Source: Vibrio sp. LaRot3 (GTDB taxonomy: Bacteria; Pseudomonadota; Gammaproteobacteria; Enterobacterales; Vibrionaceae). Taken from it: a DNA stretch of 64,000 nt. The translations under genes were made by a program, and so were the position numbers. A model generated the notes under the pieces. That model had not been told where the DNA came from. It saw only the letters and a program-made list of their open reading frames with translations, and searched no databases. The stretch spans positions 310,001 to 374,000 of the forward strand of contig NZ_JAPPTI010000002.1 in NCBI RefSeq assembly GCF_027587025.1, in the 5' to 3' direction. Shown one piece after another: positions 45,425 through 55,427 of the stretch; positions within the stretch are counted from its first letter, which is position 1; each line of letters starts with the position of its first letter.

Positions 45425-47230
45425 TTACGCTTCTACTTCTTCCTCTTGGGGTTTAACTTCTTCCACAATAGGGAGAACTTGCTTAACGTAATCACCCGGC
45501 GCAGCACCTAATACTGGGAACTGGTCACTCCCTTGGTTGAATGGCTCAACTTGCTCGTCTGGGTTAAAGCCCATCAGCCATTGATGCCAGTGCGTCCACC
45601 ATGAACCCTCTTGATGAGTGGCGTTGGTCAACCATTCCTCAGCGCTGTCATCTAAGCTATCGTTAACCCAATAGCCGTATTTCTTCTTAGCTGGGTGGTT
45701 AACGATACCCGCGATGTGGCCAGATTCGCCAAGTACAAAGGTCTTATTGCCACCCACATTAAGCGCACCACGGTAAGTACCCTGCCAAAGAGCAATATGA
45801 TCTTCTTTGGTTGAGATGAAGTAACTTGGAATCTTTATCTTATCCAAATCAATCCAAACGCCACCAATTTTCACGCCTTTATCTTGGACCAATTTATTCT
45901 CAAGATAGAGTTCACGTAACATGAAGTTATGCGTTGGTGCTGCTACGTTAGTACTGTCGCTATTCCAGTAGAGCAGGTCGAAATCAACCGGGCTCGCGCC
46001 TTTCAAATAGTTGTCGACGTAGTAGTTCCAGTACAAGCTGTTTTCACGTAATAAGCTGAATGTCACACTCAGTGAGCGCCCATCCATATAGCCTTTAGCG
46101 TTGTTCTGAATCTCAATAGCGTTGATGACCGGATCATTGATGTATGCCCCAACCTCTCCCGGTTGAGAGAAATCGAGTAACGTAGTGAAGAACGTTGCGC
46201 TTTTAATGCGTTTCTTCATACGTTTCGCAGCATAGTACGCAATGGTTGATGCCAGCACCGTACCACCAATGCAATAGCCCGCAGCATTAATTTGCGGTTG
46301 CCCGGTAATATCTTCAATCGCTGAAACGGCTTTTGCTACGCCCTCGGTGACGTAATCGCCAAACTCGACATGACGCTGCGCCGCCCCCGGATTACGCCAA
46401 GAGATCATAAAGACGCTATGGCCTTGTTCTAACAGCCAACGCACCATCGAGTTCTTTTCCCTGAGGTCAAGAATGTAGTACTTGTTGACGAAAGGCGGCA
46501 CGATCAGCAATGGTGTCGCGTTAACCTGCTTAGTCAGCGGCTTGTACTGAATCAGCTCAAAAAGCTCGTTTTGATAAACCACATCGCCTTTCGTGTTGGC
46601 GATATCATCACCGACTCTAAAGGCGTTATTGTTGGTCATTCGAACTTTAAGAATATCCGCGCTGGATTCGAGATCATCTTTAAACTGGTCCAAACCCGCT
46701 AGCAGGTTTTCGCCGTTTTGTTCGATGGTCAATTTGAGTAACTCGGGATTGGTCGCGATAAAGTTACTAGGGGAAAGTGCATTGATCATTTGGCGAGAAA
46801 AGAAGATTAACCGTTCTTTGCTTTTTACATCTAACCCTTCGATGCCATTAATCGCTTCTAAATAACTGCGGCTAAAGAGTAGGTACGATTGTTTAATAAA
46901 ATTAAACACAATCTCATTTTGCCAACTCTCATTGGAAAATCGTTTATCGCCCCTTTCTGCTTCTACCACACTTTCAGTATTGCCTGTTAATGCAACCTTT
47001 TGCCAAATTTCTAGCTGTTGTTGCCACCATTTGGTTTGAATTTCTAACAGCGCTGCAGGTTGATTCGCGGCACTTTCAAAAAGCTTTGCGGTATCTTCGA
47101 AATTCACTTCTTGCATGGCCTTGTTAAGAGGGGTGTTTACGGCTGCCCTGTTCAGTTCTAAATCTTGCCACCATTGTTGATTGGTTTCTTGGAGCTTCAC
47201 AAGGTAGTCCGAAAAGAAGTGTTGAAACAT
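45425..47230 (-). CDS. phaC: Class I poly(3-hydroxyalkanoate) synthase PhaC
   Basis: A 601-residue polymerase that joins 3-hydroxybutyryl-CoA units into storage polyester on the granule surface. An N-terminal helical region precedes the alpha/beta-hydrolase catalytic domain. The lipase-like box is AAGYCIGGTVLAS with the catalytic Cys; the Asp is near KEDHIALWQ, and the His lies in GESGHIAGIVNHPAKKKYGYW. Length is typical for class I enzymes. AGGAG ribosome site upstream. It is the last gene of phaBAPC, separated from phaP by a terminator-like hairpin. Confidence 0.97.
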   Translation of the reverse strand: MFQHFFSDYLVKLQETNQQWWQDLELNRAAVNTPLNKAMQEVNFEDTAKLFESAANQPAALLEIQTKWWQQQLEIWQKVALTGNTESVVEAERGDKRFSNESWQNEIVFNFIKQSYLLFSRSYLEAINGIEGLDVKSKERLIFFSRQMINALSPSNFIATNPELLKLTIEQNGENLLAGLDQFKDDLESSADILKVRMTNNNAFRVGDDIANTKGDVVYQNELFELIQYKPLTKQVNATPLLIVPPFVNKYYILDLREKNSMVRWLLEQGHSVFMISWRNPGAAQRHVEFGDYVTEGVAKAVSAIEDITGQPQINAAGYCIGGTVLASTIAYYAAKRMKKRIKSATFFTTLLDFSQPGEVGAYINDPVINAIEIQNNAKGYMDGRSLSVTFSLLRENSLYWNYYVDNYLKGASPVDFDLLYWNSDSTNVAAPTHNFMLRELYLENKLVQDKGVKIGGVWIDLDKIKIPSYFISTKEDHIALWQGTYRGALNVGGNKTFVLGESGHIAGIVNHPAKKKYGYWVNDSLDDSAEEWLTNATHQEGSWWTHWHQWLMGFNPDEQVEPFNQGSDQFPVLGAAPGDYVKQVLPIVEEVKPQEEEVEA

Positions 47231-47251
47231 GTTTGCAACTCCTATAATCGG

Positions 47252-47280
47252 AAAAAAGCCGCCTTGGGAACAAAGGCGGC
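47252..47280 (-). terminator. Terminator/attenuator between phaP and phaC
   Basis: On the minus strand, GCCGCCTT-N7-AAGGCGGC is followed by TTTTTTCC. It lies in the 66-nt gap between phaP and phaC, so part of the transcription would stop after phaP. Confidence 0.87.
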
Positions 47281-47296
47281 AAAGATAAGTCAGTGG

Positions 47297-47644
47297 TTAT
47301 GCGGGAGTCACTGTCTTAAGGTTTTCCGATGTTAGCTGCTCTACATCATCTTTGAACTCTTTGGCAATGCTTTGCAGCTTGTTGCTGTCATCCATCATTT
47401 GCTGTGACAGTTTTGACAACACGCTAAGTTGTTGGCCATTAAACGCCGTCAGTGATGTTACATCTTTCACTTCACTCGCGGCTTTCATTTGAGTTAAACC
47501 CATCTCGCTGTATGTACGAATTGCGTTCAATTGCAGCTCTGTTAGCACTTCGACATTTTTAGTCACTAACTTATTGAACTTGATGTACGGTTCTAGGCTT
47601 TTTTCTGTTTGATCAGTGAAGCTTTTGAAAAAATCGGTGTACAT
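47297..47644 (-). CDS. phaP: Phasin PhaP
   Basis: A 115-residue amphipathic helical protein that coats polyhydroxybutyrate granules. It starts MYTDFFKSFTDQTEKSLEPYIKFNKLVTKNVEVL, with the typical phasin pattern of aromatic and leucine heptads, then LQLNAIRTYSEMGLTQMKAA and a predicted coiled coil (VLSKLSQQMMDDSNKLQSIAKEF region). ATG 47644 has AGGAG 9-10 nt upstream; longer readings run into phaA. Lies 25 nt after phaA. Phasins are normally abundant, fitting the terminator that separates it from phaC. Confidence 0.92.
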   Translation of the reverse strand: MYTDFFKSFTDQTEKSLEPYIKFNKLVTKNVEVLTELQLNAIRTYSEMGLTQMKAASEVKDVTSLTAFNGQQLSVLSKLSQQMMDDSNKLQSIAKEFKDDVEQLTSENLKTVTPA

Positions 47645-47669
47645 GAGTATTACTCCTAAATATAAAAAA

Positions 47670-48884
47670 TTAATTCCATTCGACAGATTTAACGATGACA
47701 GCGGTACCCATACCTCCGCCAACACAAAGTGAGGCAACGCCATACTGGCCGCTACTTCGGTTTAGTTCGTGAATCAGTGAAACTAGAATACGGTTTCCTG
47801 ATGCGCCTAAAGGATGGCCCAACGCAATTGCACCACCATTCGGGTTCGCCTTTTCTTGGATGCTTGCCACCGAAACTTGATGTTCACGAGCAAGCTCATG
47901 AATAACGCCAAGCGCTTGTGCAGCAAACGCTTCGTTTAGCTCATAGACATCAATATCGCTGGTGGTTAAGTTGGCTTTTTGTAGTGCAGTAGTTACCGCT
48001 GGTACTGGCCCTAACCCCATTACCTTCGGATCGATTCCCGCTTGTGCGTAACTCACTACCTCTGCCACTGGTTTTAAGTTGTACTTGTTAACAGCGCTCT
48101 CACTCGCCAGTACAATCGCACTTGCACCATCATTGATACCAGATGCGTTACCAGCAGTGACGGAGCCTTCTTTATCGAACGCAGGGCGTAGTTTCTGTAG
48201 ACCCTCTAGCGTTGCGTTTGCTTTTGGATATTCGTCAGTGTCAAAGTTGACGATTTGGCGACGCTGTTTGACTTCAACTGGGGCGATTTCTGATTTGAAG
48301 CGACCTGCTTCAATCGCGGCCACCGCTTTTTGCTGACTACTTAATGCGTATTCATCTTGTTGTTCACGACTGATTCCAACTTGTAATGCGACGTTTTCCG
48401 CTGTCACGCCCATGTGATATTGGTTAAACACATCGGTTAGACCATCGTTAATCAGTAAGTCTGTGGTAACTAAATTACCCATTTTGTGGCCATTTCGCAC
48501 AGATGCTGGAATCACAAATGGAATTTGAGACATCACTTCGACACCTGCCGCCACGATGACTTCACCATCACCACTTCGAATATGGCTTACCGCGTCCATG
48601 ACGGTTTTCATGCCACTGCCACACACCATATTGACGCTATACGCTGGTGTTGTTTCTGGTACACCTGCATACAAGGCAGCTTGGCGGCCTACGCTCATAC
48701 CTTGCCCTGCACCAATTACGTTACCAACGATGACTTCATCAACTTGTTCACCGGCTAAGTTCGCCTCATTAAGCGCAGCTTTAATGGCAACCGCAGCAAG
48801 ATCACCCGCCGCCACGTCTTTCAATGAACCGCCAAAAGCGCCAATCGGTGTGCGTTTTGCAGCAACTACAAATACTTTTTCCAT
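47670..48884 (-). CDS. phaA: Acetyl-CoA acetyltransferase PhaA (beta-ketothiolase)
   Basis: A 404-residue thiolase that condenses two acetyl-CoA to acetoacetyl-CoA, first step of PHB synthesis. The acylated Cys88 is in VNMVCGSGMK. The second catalytic set is the His in NPNGGAIALGHPLGASG and the Cys in GVASLCVGGGMG near the end. NEAFAAQALG is also conserved. Length is slightly above the usual 393 because of the C-terminal tail. ATG 48884 has AAGGGA upstream and lies 10 nt after phaB. The fatty-acid-type thiolases (FadA) are related; the phaB context decides for PhaA. Confidence 0.95.
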   Translation of the reverse strand: MEKVFVVAAKRTPIGAFGGSLKDVAAGDLAAVAIKAALNEANLAGEQVDEVIVGNVIGAGQGMSVGRQAALYAGVPETTPAYSVNMVCGSGMKTVMDAVSHIRSGDGEVIVAAGVEVMSQIPFVIPASVRNGHKMGNLVTTDLLINDGLTDVFNQYHMGVTAENVALQVGISREQQDEYALSSQQKAVAAIEAGRFKSEIAPVEVKQRRQIVNFDTDEYPKANATLEGLQKLRPAFDKEGSVTAGNASGINDGASAIVLASESAVNKYNLKPVAEVVSYAQAGIDPKVMGLGPVPAVTTALQKANLTTSDIDVYELNEAFAAQALGVIHELAREHQVSVASIQEKANPNGGAIALGHPLGASGNRILVSLIHELNRSSGQYGVASLCVGGGMGTAVIVKSVEWN

Positions 48885-48894
48885 GTTCAATCCC

Positions 48895-49635
48895 TTATTG
48901 CATGTACAAGCCGCCATTCACCGACAGGGTTTCACCTGTGATGTAGGCACCAGCATCACTGACTAAAAAGCTCACCGCTTCTGCGATTTCTTGTGGCTCT
49001 GCGAGTCGGCGCATAGGGATTTGATCTTTGATAAATTCGAGCGCTTCTGGCTTCATCATCTCGACCATCGGCGTCAACGTATAACCAGGAGCAACAACAT
49101 TGACCGTGACGCCAGCGCGTGCGCCTTCTGCTGCTAATGCTTTAGAGAAACCAATCATGCCCGCTTTTGCTGCGCAATAATTGGTTTGGCCGAATTGACC
49201 TTTGATACCGTTTACTGATGAGATATTAATGACGCGCCCACCACCTTTTTCACACATGGTGGCAAACAATGGTTGCGTGACGTTGAAAACGCTATTTAGG
49301 TTGGTATCGATTACATCCTTCCACGATTCTGCGGTCATTTTCTTAAACACACCGTCGCGGGTGATACCGGCATTGTTGATCACAACATCGACCGTACCTT
49401 CTTCATTCAGCAACGCTGCCAAACGCTCAGCACATTGCTCAGTATCGGTCACATCGAGTTCAAATAAGCGAACTTGTTCTTGGGTAAATCCGTTCTCTTT
49501 AAACCATTTCTGCGCGCACTCATGCTTACCCGTAAAATAGGTAGCAATGACACGATAACCTTGTTCAACAAGTTTATTTGAAATAGCAGACCCAATTCCG
49601 CCTTTTGATCCCGTGATCAAAGCGATCTTTTCCAT
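48895..49635 (-). CDS. phaB: Acetoacetyl-CoA reductase PhaB
   Basis: A 246-residue short-chain dehydrogenase that reduces acetoacetyl-CoA to (R)-3-hydroxybutyryl-CoA with NADPH. The nucleotide motif is TGSKGGIGSAISNKL; NNAGITRDG follows; the catalytic Ser-Tyr-Lys are in INISSVNGIKGQFGQTNYCAAKAG. Length matches PhaB (246). First gene of the pha operon; CGGAGT ribosome site. FabG enzymes are close relatives, but the pha context and QTNYCAAKAGMIG favour PhaB. Confidence 0.95.
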   Translation of the reverse strand: MEKIALITGSKGGIGSAISNKLVEQGYRVIATYFTGKHECAQKWFKENGFTQEQVRLFELDVTDTEQCAERLAALLNEEGTVDVVINNAGITRDGVFKKMTAESWKDVIDTNLNSVFNVTQPLFATMCEKGGGRVINISSVNGIKGQFGQTNYCAAKAGMIGFSKALAAEGARAGVTVNVVAPGYTLTPMVEMMKPEALEFIKDQIPMRRLAEPQEIAEAVSFLVSDAGAYITGETLSVNGGLYMQ

Positions 49636-50216
49636 TAATAGACTCCGTTCATTACAGCAAGTTAAATATTAAAGCTAACTCTTATTTGGGTGATTTATAA
49701 TTTACACCAAACCAAAATAAGTCATTGTCGATATTTAGTTTTCGACTTTATCTACTAATTAAAATTAATCGGGAATTATGACACTTCAAATAATTTATCA
49801 AACAATATGCATAAAGTTGAACGAGATCTCATAACAATGAAATGTTGATTTTATGTTATAAACACAACAAACCACTGAATTTAAAAGAGTTACATTAATA
49901 ACAAATTCATCACCACGTTGTTAAGTAGTTGAATTTAAATATATTAACCATTCATATTTAGTTTTCATGACAATATTTCAACAACTTAGCACTTTTATTT
50001 CAATTGATAGTTTAGGCAATATAATCGGTAAAACAGAAAATATTTATGGCGACTTTAGTCTAATCAAAACAAAATTAACAACTCTATCAAGAAATTAAAT
50101 TCCATTATTAATTATGCAGATAGCATTAATAATTCCTATTAATACTAAAGTCGTATAAAAAAGCCCCAACACTTAGGTCGGGGCAATATTTCAATCGTCT
50201 AATTTGTGACAATTAA
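49636..50216. other. AT-rich gap upstream of phaB
   Basis: 581 nt with no supported gene on either strand. The phaB promoter must lie here, because the next gene upstream (the RND pump) ends with its own terminator at the right side of this stretch. No operator was recognised. Confidence 0.55.
50155..50184 (-). terminator. Terminator after RND pump gene
   Basis: On the minus strand, GCCCCGAC and GTTGGGGC (one mismatch) pair around CTAAGT and are followed by TTTTTTATA. It ends the efflux operon. Confidence 0.85.
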
Positions 50217-53200
50217 TTAGGCAGTAATTGGTTTAATCTTATAGAAAATAGCGAATAGCACTGGCACCACAATCAAAGTAAGAACAGTTGCAAAGCCTAA
50301 ACCTGCCATAATCGTAATAGCCATTGAGCCAAAGAACGCGTCAAATACCAATGGAATCATGCCAAGTATGGTGGTTAACGCGGCCATACTCACCGGACGA
50401 ACACGAGAAATCGCACTGTCATAAACCGCTTGATATTTATCCTTACCGGCACTTAGCTCGATGTTTATTTGGTCGAGCAGTACAATACCGTTCTTCAAAA
50501 TCATACCGCTCAAGCTCAGTAGACCTAAAAACGCAGTAAAGCTAAATGGCATATCTGTAGCTAATAAACCGATCGAAACACCGATAATTGATAATGGAAC
50601 AGTAAACCAAATAACCAGGGGCTTACGTACAGAGTTAAACAGCAGCATAGTGATGATGAACATCAGTAAGTAGCCCATTGGCAATGAAGCAAACAGCATG
50701 GTTTGCGCATCTTTCGATGACTCATACTCACCACCCCAAGAGATGCTGTAACCTTCTGGAAGAGGTATTGCCTCAACCGCTGGTTGAACTCGGCTAAACA
50801 AACTTGCTGGGGTTTCATGACCTAATATGTCGTGGTCTGCAAGCACCGTTAGAGTGCGCTTTCTGTCACGGCGTTGAATCAGTGGCTCTTGCCAATCCAG
50901 CGATACACCATCAATGACTTGCTCAACAGGAATGTAAGTTTGCAGTGAAGGACTCCAAATCTTAACGTTGGCGATCGATTCAAAATCGACACGCTCTTGT
51001 TCAGGCAAACGTGTAATGATCGGTAACATATGAGTGCCATCACGCAGCAAGCCGATTGATGAACCACCAAAGGCCATTTGTAAGGTGTTAGAAACGTCCG
51101 CTTTTGAGATGCCAAGGCGACGTGCTTTAGACTCGTTAAACTGAGGAACTAACTCTTTAGTACGCTCACGCCAGTCATGACGAACGTTACGTGCACCGGG
51201 ATCTTGCAGTAACACATCCTCTACCTGAGTGCCAATATTGCGCAGTACTTGTGGATCAGCACCAGTAATACGAACCTCTATTTTCGACGCTGGCGATGGA
51301 CCAAACTCAATCAACTTAAACTGGAATGTTGGCGTATTAAACTCTTTAGCCAACTTACTATCTAGCTCATGCAGCAGCTCGAACATAGACTCACGTGTCG
51401 TTGTACGGACTTGCAGTTGACTGTACGCTTCGTAGCTCTTCTCAGGTTGATAGGTCAACGCAAAGCGCTGTAACCCTTGACCTGTTGTGGTCGACACAAA
51501 CTCAACGTTGTCTTTACCACGAATGTAAGCTTCAACCTTTTGTGTTTCTTGCAAAGTTTCTCGAATATCTGTGCCTTCTGGCATCCACATATCGACATAA
51601 AACATTGGTGTGTTCGATGCAGGGAAGAACTGTTGTTTCACCATACCAAAGCCAGCAACCGCACCCACCAGCAAAGTGATCAAACTCGCTACGGTTAACC
51701 AACGAAAACGTAAAGCAAATTTCAAGATACGACCAAACACGGTAAACATGACGCCTTTGTACGGGTCATCTTCAACCTCACCCTCTTTCTTGTCTTCTTC
51801 TTTAAGTAGAAGCGCAGATAAGAAGGGCGTTAACGTAAGTGCAGTAATCCAACTTAAGAAGAGTGAATAACACAGAACCCAGAATAGCGAGCCCATGAAC
51901 TCACCTGTCGCATCTTCAGACAAGCCGATAGGTGCAAAGGCTGTGATAGCAATGATTGTCGCGCCAAGTAGCGGCCATTGAGTCTGCTTGGTGATATCCA
52001 TTGCTGCTTGCAGCTTAGACTTTCCACGCTTAAGGCCGACTAAAATACCTTCAACCACCACAATGGCGTTATCTACCAACATACCTAGAGCGATGATCAG
52101 CGCACCAAGCGAGATACGGTGTAACTCGATGCCCGTACGTTGCATTAAGATAAAGGTGCCAAACACCGTTAGAAGCAATACTGCACCGATAATGATGCCG
52201 CTGCGCATACCCATAGTGAAAAGTAATACAACGATTACGATGCCAACCGCTTGAGCCAGACTAACGATAAAATCGTCTACCGATTTTTCTACTTCTGCGG
52301 CTTGGTTGTAGAAATGATCAATTTCCACGCCGGCTGGTTTAATGCTCTCTAGCTCGGTGAGTTTTGCATCTATCGCCTTACCTACTTCAACTACGTTCAC
52401 TCCTGCGCCAAATGAGATTGCAAGGTTGATTGCGCGCTTACCGTTAAACGTAATGATGTTTGATGGCTTTTCTTGAATACCACGCGAAATAGTCGCTACA
52501 TCTTTTAGGCGAATGAGGTTACCGGTATCACGGCCATGAATGATCAGGTCTTCAAGCTCTTGCTCAGTGCTCATTGTGCCGTTTGGTCGAATCGTTAAAG
52601 ACTGACCATTAACCATTACTTCACCAGCAGATTGAACGCTATTTTGTTGGTTAAGTAAGCCCACTACGGTGTTCATATCGAGGTTGACCGCCGCAAGACG
52701 CTCAAGCGACACTTCAACAAACAGCTGCTCTTGTTGATCTCCGGCAATAGAAACTTTACCGACACCTTCTACTAGCTCAAGTTCACGGTTTAAATAATCA
52801 GCGTAGCGTTTTAGCTCGATGTAATCGTAGTCGTCACCGGTTAGCATCAACATGATGCCGTAAACGTCACCAAAATCATCGATGATCTGCAATGAGTTAA
52901 CTCCTGATGGCAACATTGGCGTTAAGTCATTAATCTTACGACGCATTTCATCCCAAATTTGTGGCAATTGATCAGGCCCATATTCCATTTTCATGCTGAC
53001 CATGATTTGCGACATGCCATTTGACGAGGTCGAAGTAATCTTGTCGATATATGGGAGCTTACGGATCTCTTTTTCTAGCGGATAGGTCAGCTCCTCTTCC
53101 ACTTCTTGAGAAGTCGCCCCCGGATACGTTGCAATAACCATCGCATCTTTGATGGTGAATGCAGGGTCTTCCAAACGGCCTAACTGGTTAAATGAAGAAA

Positions 53201-53276
53201 CACCGCCAACCGCAAGGATGATAAGAAACAACCAACTGATTACTTTATTTTTTATTGAATACTCAGCAATGTTCAC
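50217..53276 (-). CDS. RND efflux pump permease
   Basis: A 1019-residue inner-membrane antiporter of the resistance-nodulation-division type, with 12 expected helices and two large periplasmic loops (about residues 32-335 and 560-870). The proton-relay Asp is in LGMLVDNAIVVVEG (TM4), and the second half has the matching SLSGMILKNGIVLLDQ. The opening MNIAEYSIKNKVISWLFLIILAVGGVSSFNQLGRLEDP and ATYPGATSQEVE are typical of vibrio pumps of the VexK/VmeV kind. It overlaps the second adaptor by 4 nt (ATGA). No outer-membrane channel gene is present, so TolC elsewhere is presumably used. Confidence 0.93.
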   Translation of the reverse strand: MNIAEYSIKNKVISWLFLIILAVGGVSSFNQLGRLEDPAFTIKDAMVIATYPGATSQEVEEELTYPLEKEIRKLPYIDKITSTSSNGMSQIMVSMKMEYGPDQLPQIWDEMRRKINDLTPMLPSGVNSLQIIDDFGDVYGIMLMLTGDDYDYIELKRYADYLNRELELVEGVGKVSIAGDQQEQLFVEVSLERLAAVNLDMNTVVGLLNQQNSVQSAGEVMVNGQSLTIRPNGTMSTEQELEDLIIHGRDTGNLIRLKDVATISRGIQEKPSNIITFNGKRAINLAISFGAGVNVVEVGKAIDAKLTELESIKPAGVEIDHFYNQAAEVEKSVDDFIVSLAQAVGIVIVVLLFTMGMRSGIIIGAVLLLTVFGTFILMQRTGIELHRISLGALIIALGMLVDNAIVVVEGILVGLKRGKSKLQAAMDITKQTQWPLLGATIIAITAFAPIGLSEDATGEFMGSLFWVLCYSLFLSWITALTLTPFLSALLLKEEDKKEGEVEDDPYKGVMFTVFGRILKFALRFRWLTVASLITLLVGAVAGFGMVKQQFFPASNTPMFYVDMWMPEGTDIRETLQETQKVEAYIRGKDNVEFVSTTTGQGLQRFALTYQPEKSYEAYSQLQVRTTTRESMFELLHELDSKLAKEFNTPTFQFKLIEFGPSPASKIEVRITGADPQVLRNIGTQVEDVLLQDPGARNVRHDWRERTKELVPQFNESKARRLGISKADVSNTLQMAFGGSSIGLLRDGTHMLPIITRLPEQERVDFESIANVKIWSPSLQTYIPVEQVIDGVSLDWQEPLIQRRDRKRTLTVLADHDILGHETPASLFSRVQPAVEAIPLPEGYSISWGGEYESSKDAQTMLFASLPMGYLLMFIITMLLFNSVRKPLVIWFTVPLSIIGVSIGLLATDMPFSFTAFLGLLSLSGMILKNGIVLLDQINIELSAGKDKYQAVYDSAISRVRPVSMAALTTILGMIPLVFDAFFGSMAITIMAGLGFATVLTLIVVPVLFAIFYKIKPITA

Positions 53277-54325
53277 AGCTGTGCTCCTTTAATTTCCATA
53301 CCTTCTCTCAATTTACGTAGGTTTGAATTAATCAAAATATCGCCTTGAGTTACGCCACTGCCGACAATGGCACCCGAGCCGTTAATTTGCTCAATTTTGA
53401 TCGGCGCGCGGTGCGCCACATCGCCTTGCAACTTCCAAACAAAGAACTCATTGCTTGTCGTACCCGCATCAATTGCAGTCATCGGTAACTGGAAACCTTG
53501 CTGAGAACCAATCCCCGCGGCAACCATATCAACAGACACTTTGACACTTGTACCCGGCAGTACCGCGGGATCGGTTTGTGGCATAGACAACCAAAACTCG
53601 TACGACTGGCTGTCTGGGTGAAGTTCGCTAGTGTGCTCTAGATAATTTACGGTGTACGAACCTTCATGACCTGCGAACGTCGCATGCGGATGATATTTAC
53701 GTTTGTTTAAGCCCGGCTCTACCATTGCTAACACGGTGTCTGAAACATTAATTTTCACGTATACCTTGTCATCTTGATAAATGGACACCACGGTTTCACC
53801 CGGCGAGGTGTTCTCGAATTTCTGTTTATCTACATCAGACACAATGCCGGCGAAAGGCGCACGTAAACGGGTATATTTCACCTGAGATTGCGCCGAACCT
53901 AACTGCGCTTTGGTTAACTTTAAGCCCGCTGCTAATTGGTCAAGCTCAGCTTTTGAAATCATGCTCGTGCCGTGGAGTTCTTGACCACGACGGTGCTGTT
54001 TAAGCGCGAGTTCATATCGCGCTTGAGCATCAAACAGTGTCTGTTTCGCTTTCGCATCATCAAGTAAAGCAATAACCTGGCCTTTCTCTACGCGGTCACC
54101 TTCTTGAACCAAAATTGAACTAATTTCACCATCGATTCTAAATGACAGAGGCGTAAGCTCTGCCGCCATTGCTTGACCATTAAACACGCGAAACTGACTT
54201 GAAATAGGGGCAGCGACTTCAAAAGTATTCACCTCTAAAGAAGGTCTCTCACGGTGCTGTACGTCGGTATTACACCCTGTCAATGCGACTACTGCTAAAG
54301 CCAGTGCTGAATATTTGATGCGCAT
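53273..54325 (-). CDS. RND efflux periplasmic adaptor 2 (lipoprotein)
   Basis: A 350-residue membrane-fusion protein that links the pump to the outer-membrane channel. MRIKYSALALAVVALTGCN is a lipoprotein signal. The lipoyl-like half-motifs are ISSILVQEGDRVEKGQVIALLDD and YTRLRAPFAGIVSDVDKQKFENTSPG; a short helical hairpin lies between them. The beta-barrel and membrane-proximal domains follow. ATG 54325 begins 2 nt after adaptor 1 stops; its stop overlaps the pump start. Two adaptors feeding one pump is uncommon but known in vibrio RND operons such as VmeTUV. Confidence 0.92.
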   Translation of the reverse strand: MRIKYSALALAVVALTGCNTDVQHRERPSLEVNTFEVAAPISSQFRVFNGQAMAAELTPLSFRIDGEISSILVQEGDRVEKGQVIALLDDAKAKQTLFDAQARYELALKQHRRGQELHGTSMISKAELDQLAAGLKLTKAQLGSAQSQVKYTRLRAPFAGIVSDVDKQKFENTSPGETVVSIYQDDKVYVKINVSDTVLAMVEPGLNKRKYHPHATFAGHEGSYTVNYLEHTSELHPDSQSYEFWLSMPQTDPAVLPGTSVKVSVDMVAAGIGSQQGFQLPMTAIDAGTTSNEFFVWKLQGDVAHRAPIKIEQINGSGAIVGSGVTQGDILINSNLRKLREGMEIKGAQL

Positions 54326-54327
54326 GA

Positions 54328-55404
54328 TTAAATGCCCCCTTCTTTGGCCCAAGCTTTAACTTGCTGGCCCGATACCAATTTCTCTACACCCGCTTCAACA
54401 ACCCAGTCACCCGGGTTCAATCCGTAAGTCACATGACCATTGTCATCAATGCCAACGGTGACAGCGTTGATAATTTGCGTCTGCTCATCAAAGCGATAAA
54501 CCGTACCGGTTTCCCCATCGCGTGAAACCCACGCTGAATCAGACAACATGACACCTTTGGTGTAATCACGCTTTTGCAGATTAACTTGCCCCGTCATACC
54601 AGACAGTAGGTTGAGATGCTCAGGACGCTCAATCGTTACAGCAGCGCGGTAGCTGTTAGTATCCGTGTCTGGCTTGGTTGAAATCTCTTTGAACGTGGCA
54701 GGAATTTGAATTTGTTTGTGGCTATCCATCGTCACGCTTAACGCTGAGTTAGAAATACGCTCTAAGCCATGCGACTCGACATACGTCACTGGGATTGTGA
54801 ACACCACATCCATGATTTTGTTGTTGATGAGATTAAGAACCGGTTGATTTGCCCCCACAACCTGATGTTCTTCACTAAATGAGAGCGAAATAACCCCATC
54901 AAACGGAGCAATAATTTGGGTATAAGTGAGATCGGTTTTGGCTTGCTCTAGTGATGATTTAGCCGCTTTGTATTCAGTCTCGCGCTGATCAAAATCATCA
55001 GTACTAATCAGCTTTTTACCAAACAAAGTTTTTGCGCGTTGGTAAGCCGTGTTCGCTAAATCAAATTCAGCTTGCTTAGCATCTAATGCAAGTTGGTAAT
55101 CGGTTGGGTCGAGCTTCGCTAAAGTTTGCCCTTTGCTCACTTGAGAGCCCATCTTGACAAAAATATGTTCTATTTCTCCCGCCACTTGGAAAGATAAACC
55201 TGCGCGTTCGGTTGCATCTATTTTGGCGATGAATGAATCGTATTGGTGCTGTGCATTGTCTGGCACTTGCATCAACTTAACGGGTTTTACGATTGGTGCG
55301 GTCTCTTCTGAATTCGCTTGGTTGCAGCCACTTAAGAACAGGCTAATAGCGCCCATACTGAGTAGGGTAGCGAGTGGCTTCAACTTCATTTTGTTGTTGA
55401 GCAT
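54328..55404 (-). CDS. RND efflux periplasmic adaptor 1 (lipoprotein)
   Basis: A 358-residue membrane-fusion protein. MKLKPLATLLSMGAISLFLSGCN is a lipoprotein signal, following five residues from ATG 55404; ATG 55389 is an alternative start. The lipoyl half-motifs are EHIFVKMGSQVSKGQTLAKLDP and YTQIIAPFDGVISLSFSEEHQVV, with the alpha-hairpin between. First gene of the three-gene efflux operon (adaptor 1, adaptor 2, pump). It diverges from a TetR regulator across 159 nt containing two repeat elements. Confidence 0.92.
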   Translation of the reverse strand: MLNNKMKLKPLATLLSMGAISLFLSGCNQANSEETAPIVKPVKLMQVPDNAQHQYDSFIAKIDATERAGLSFQVAGEIEHIFVKMGSQVSKGQTLAKLDPTDYQLALDAKQAEFDLANTAYQRAKTLFGKKLISTDDFDQRETEYKAAKSSLEQAKTDLTYTQIIAPFDGVISLSFSEEHQVVGANQPVLNLINNKIMDVVFTIPVTYVESHGLERISNSALSVTMDSHKQIQIPATFKEISTKPDTDTNSYRAAVTIERPEHLNLLSGMTGQVNLQKRDYTKGVMLSDSAWVSRDGETGTVYRFDEQTQIINAVTVGIDDNGHVTYGLNPGDWVVEAGVEKLVSGQQVKAWAKEGGI

Positions 55405-55427
55405 GGGAAAATCTCTTCATTATATTT

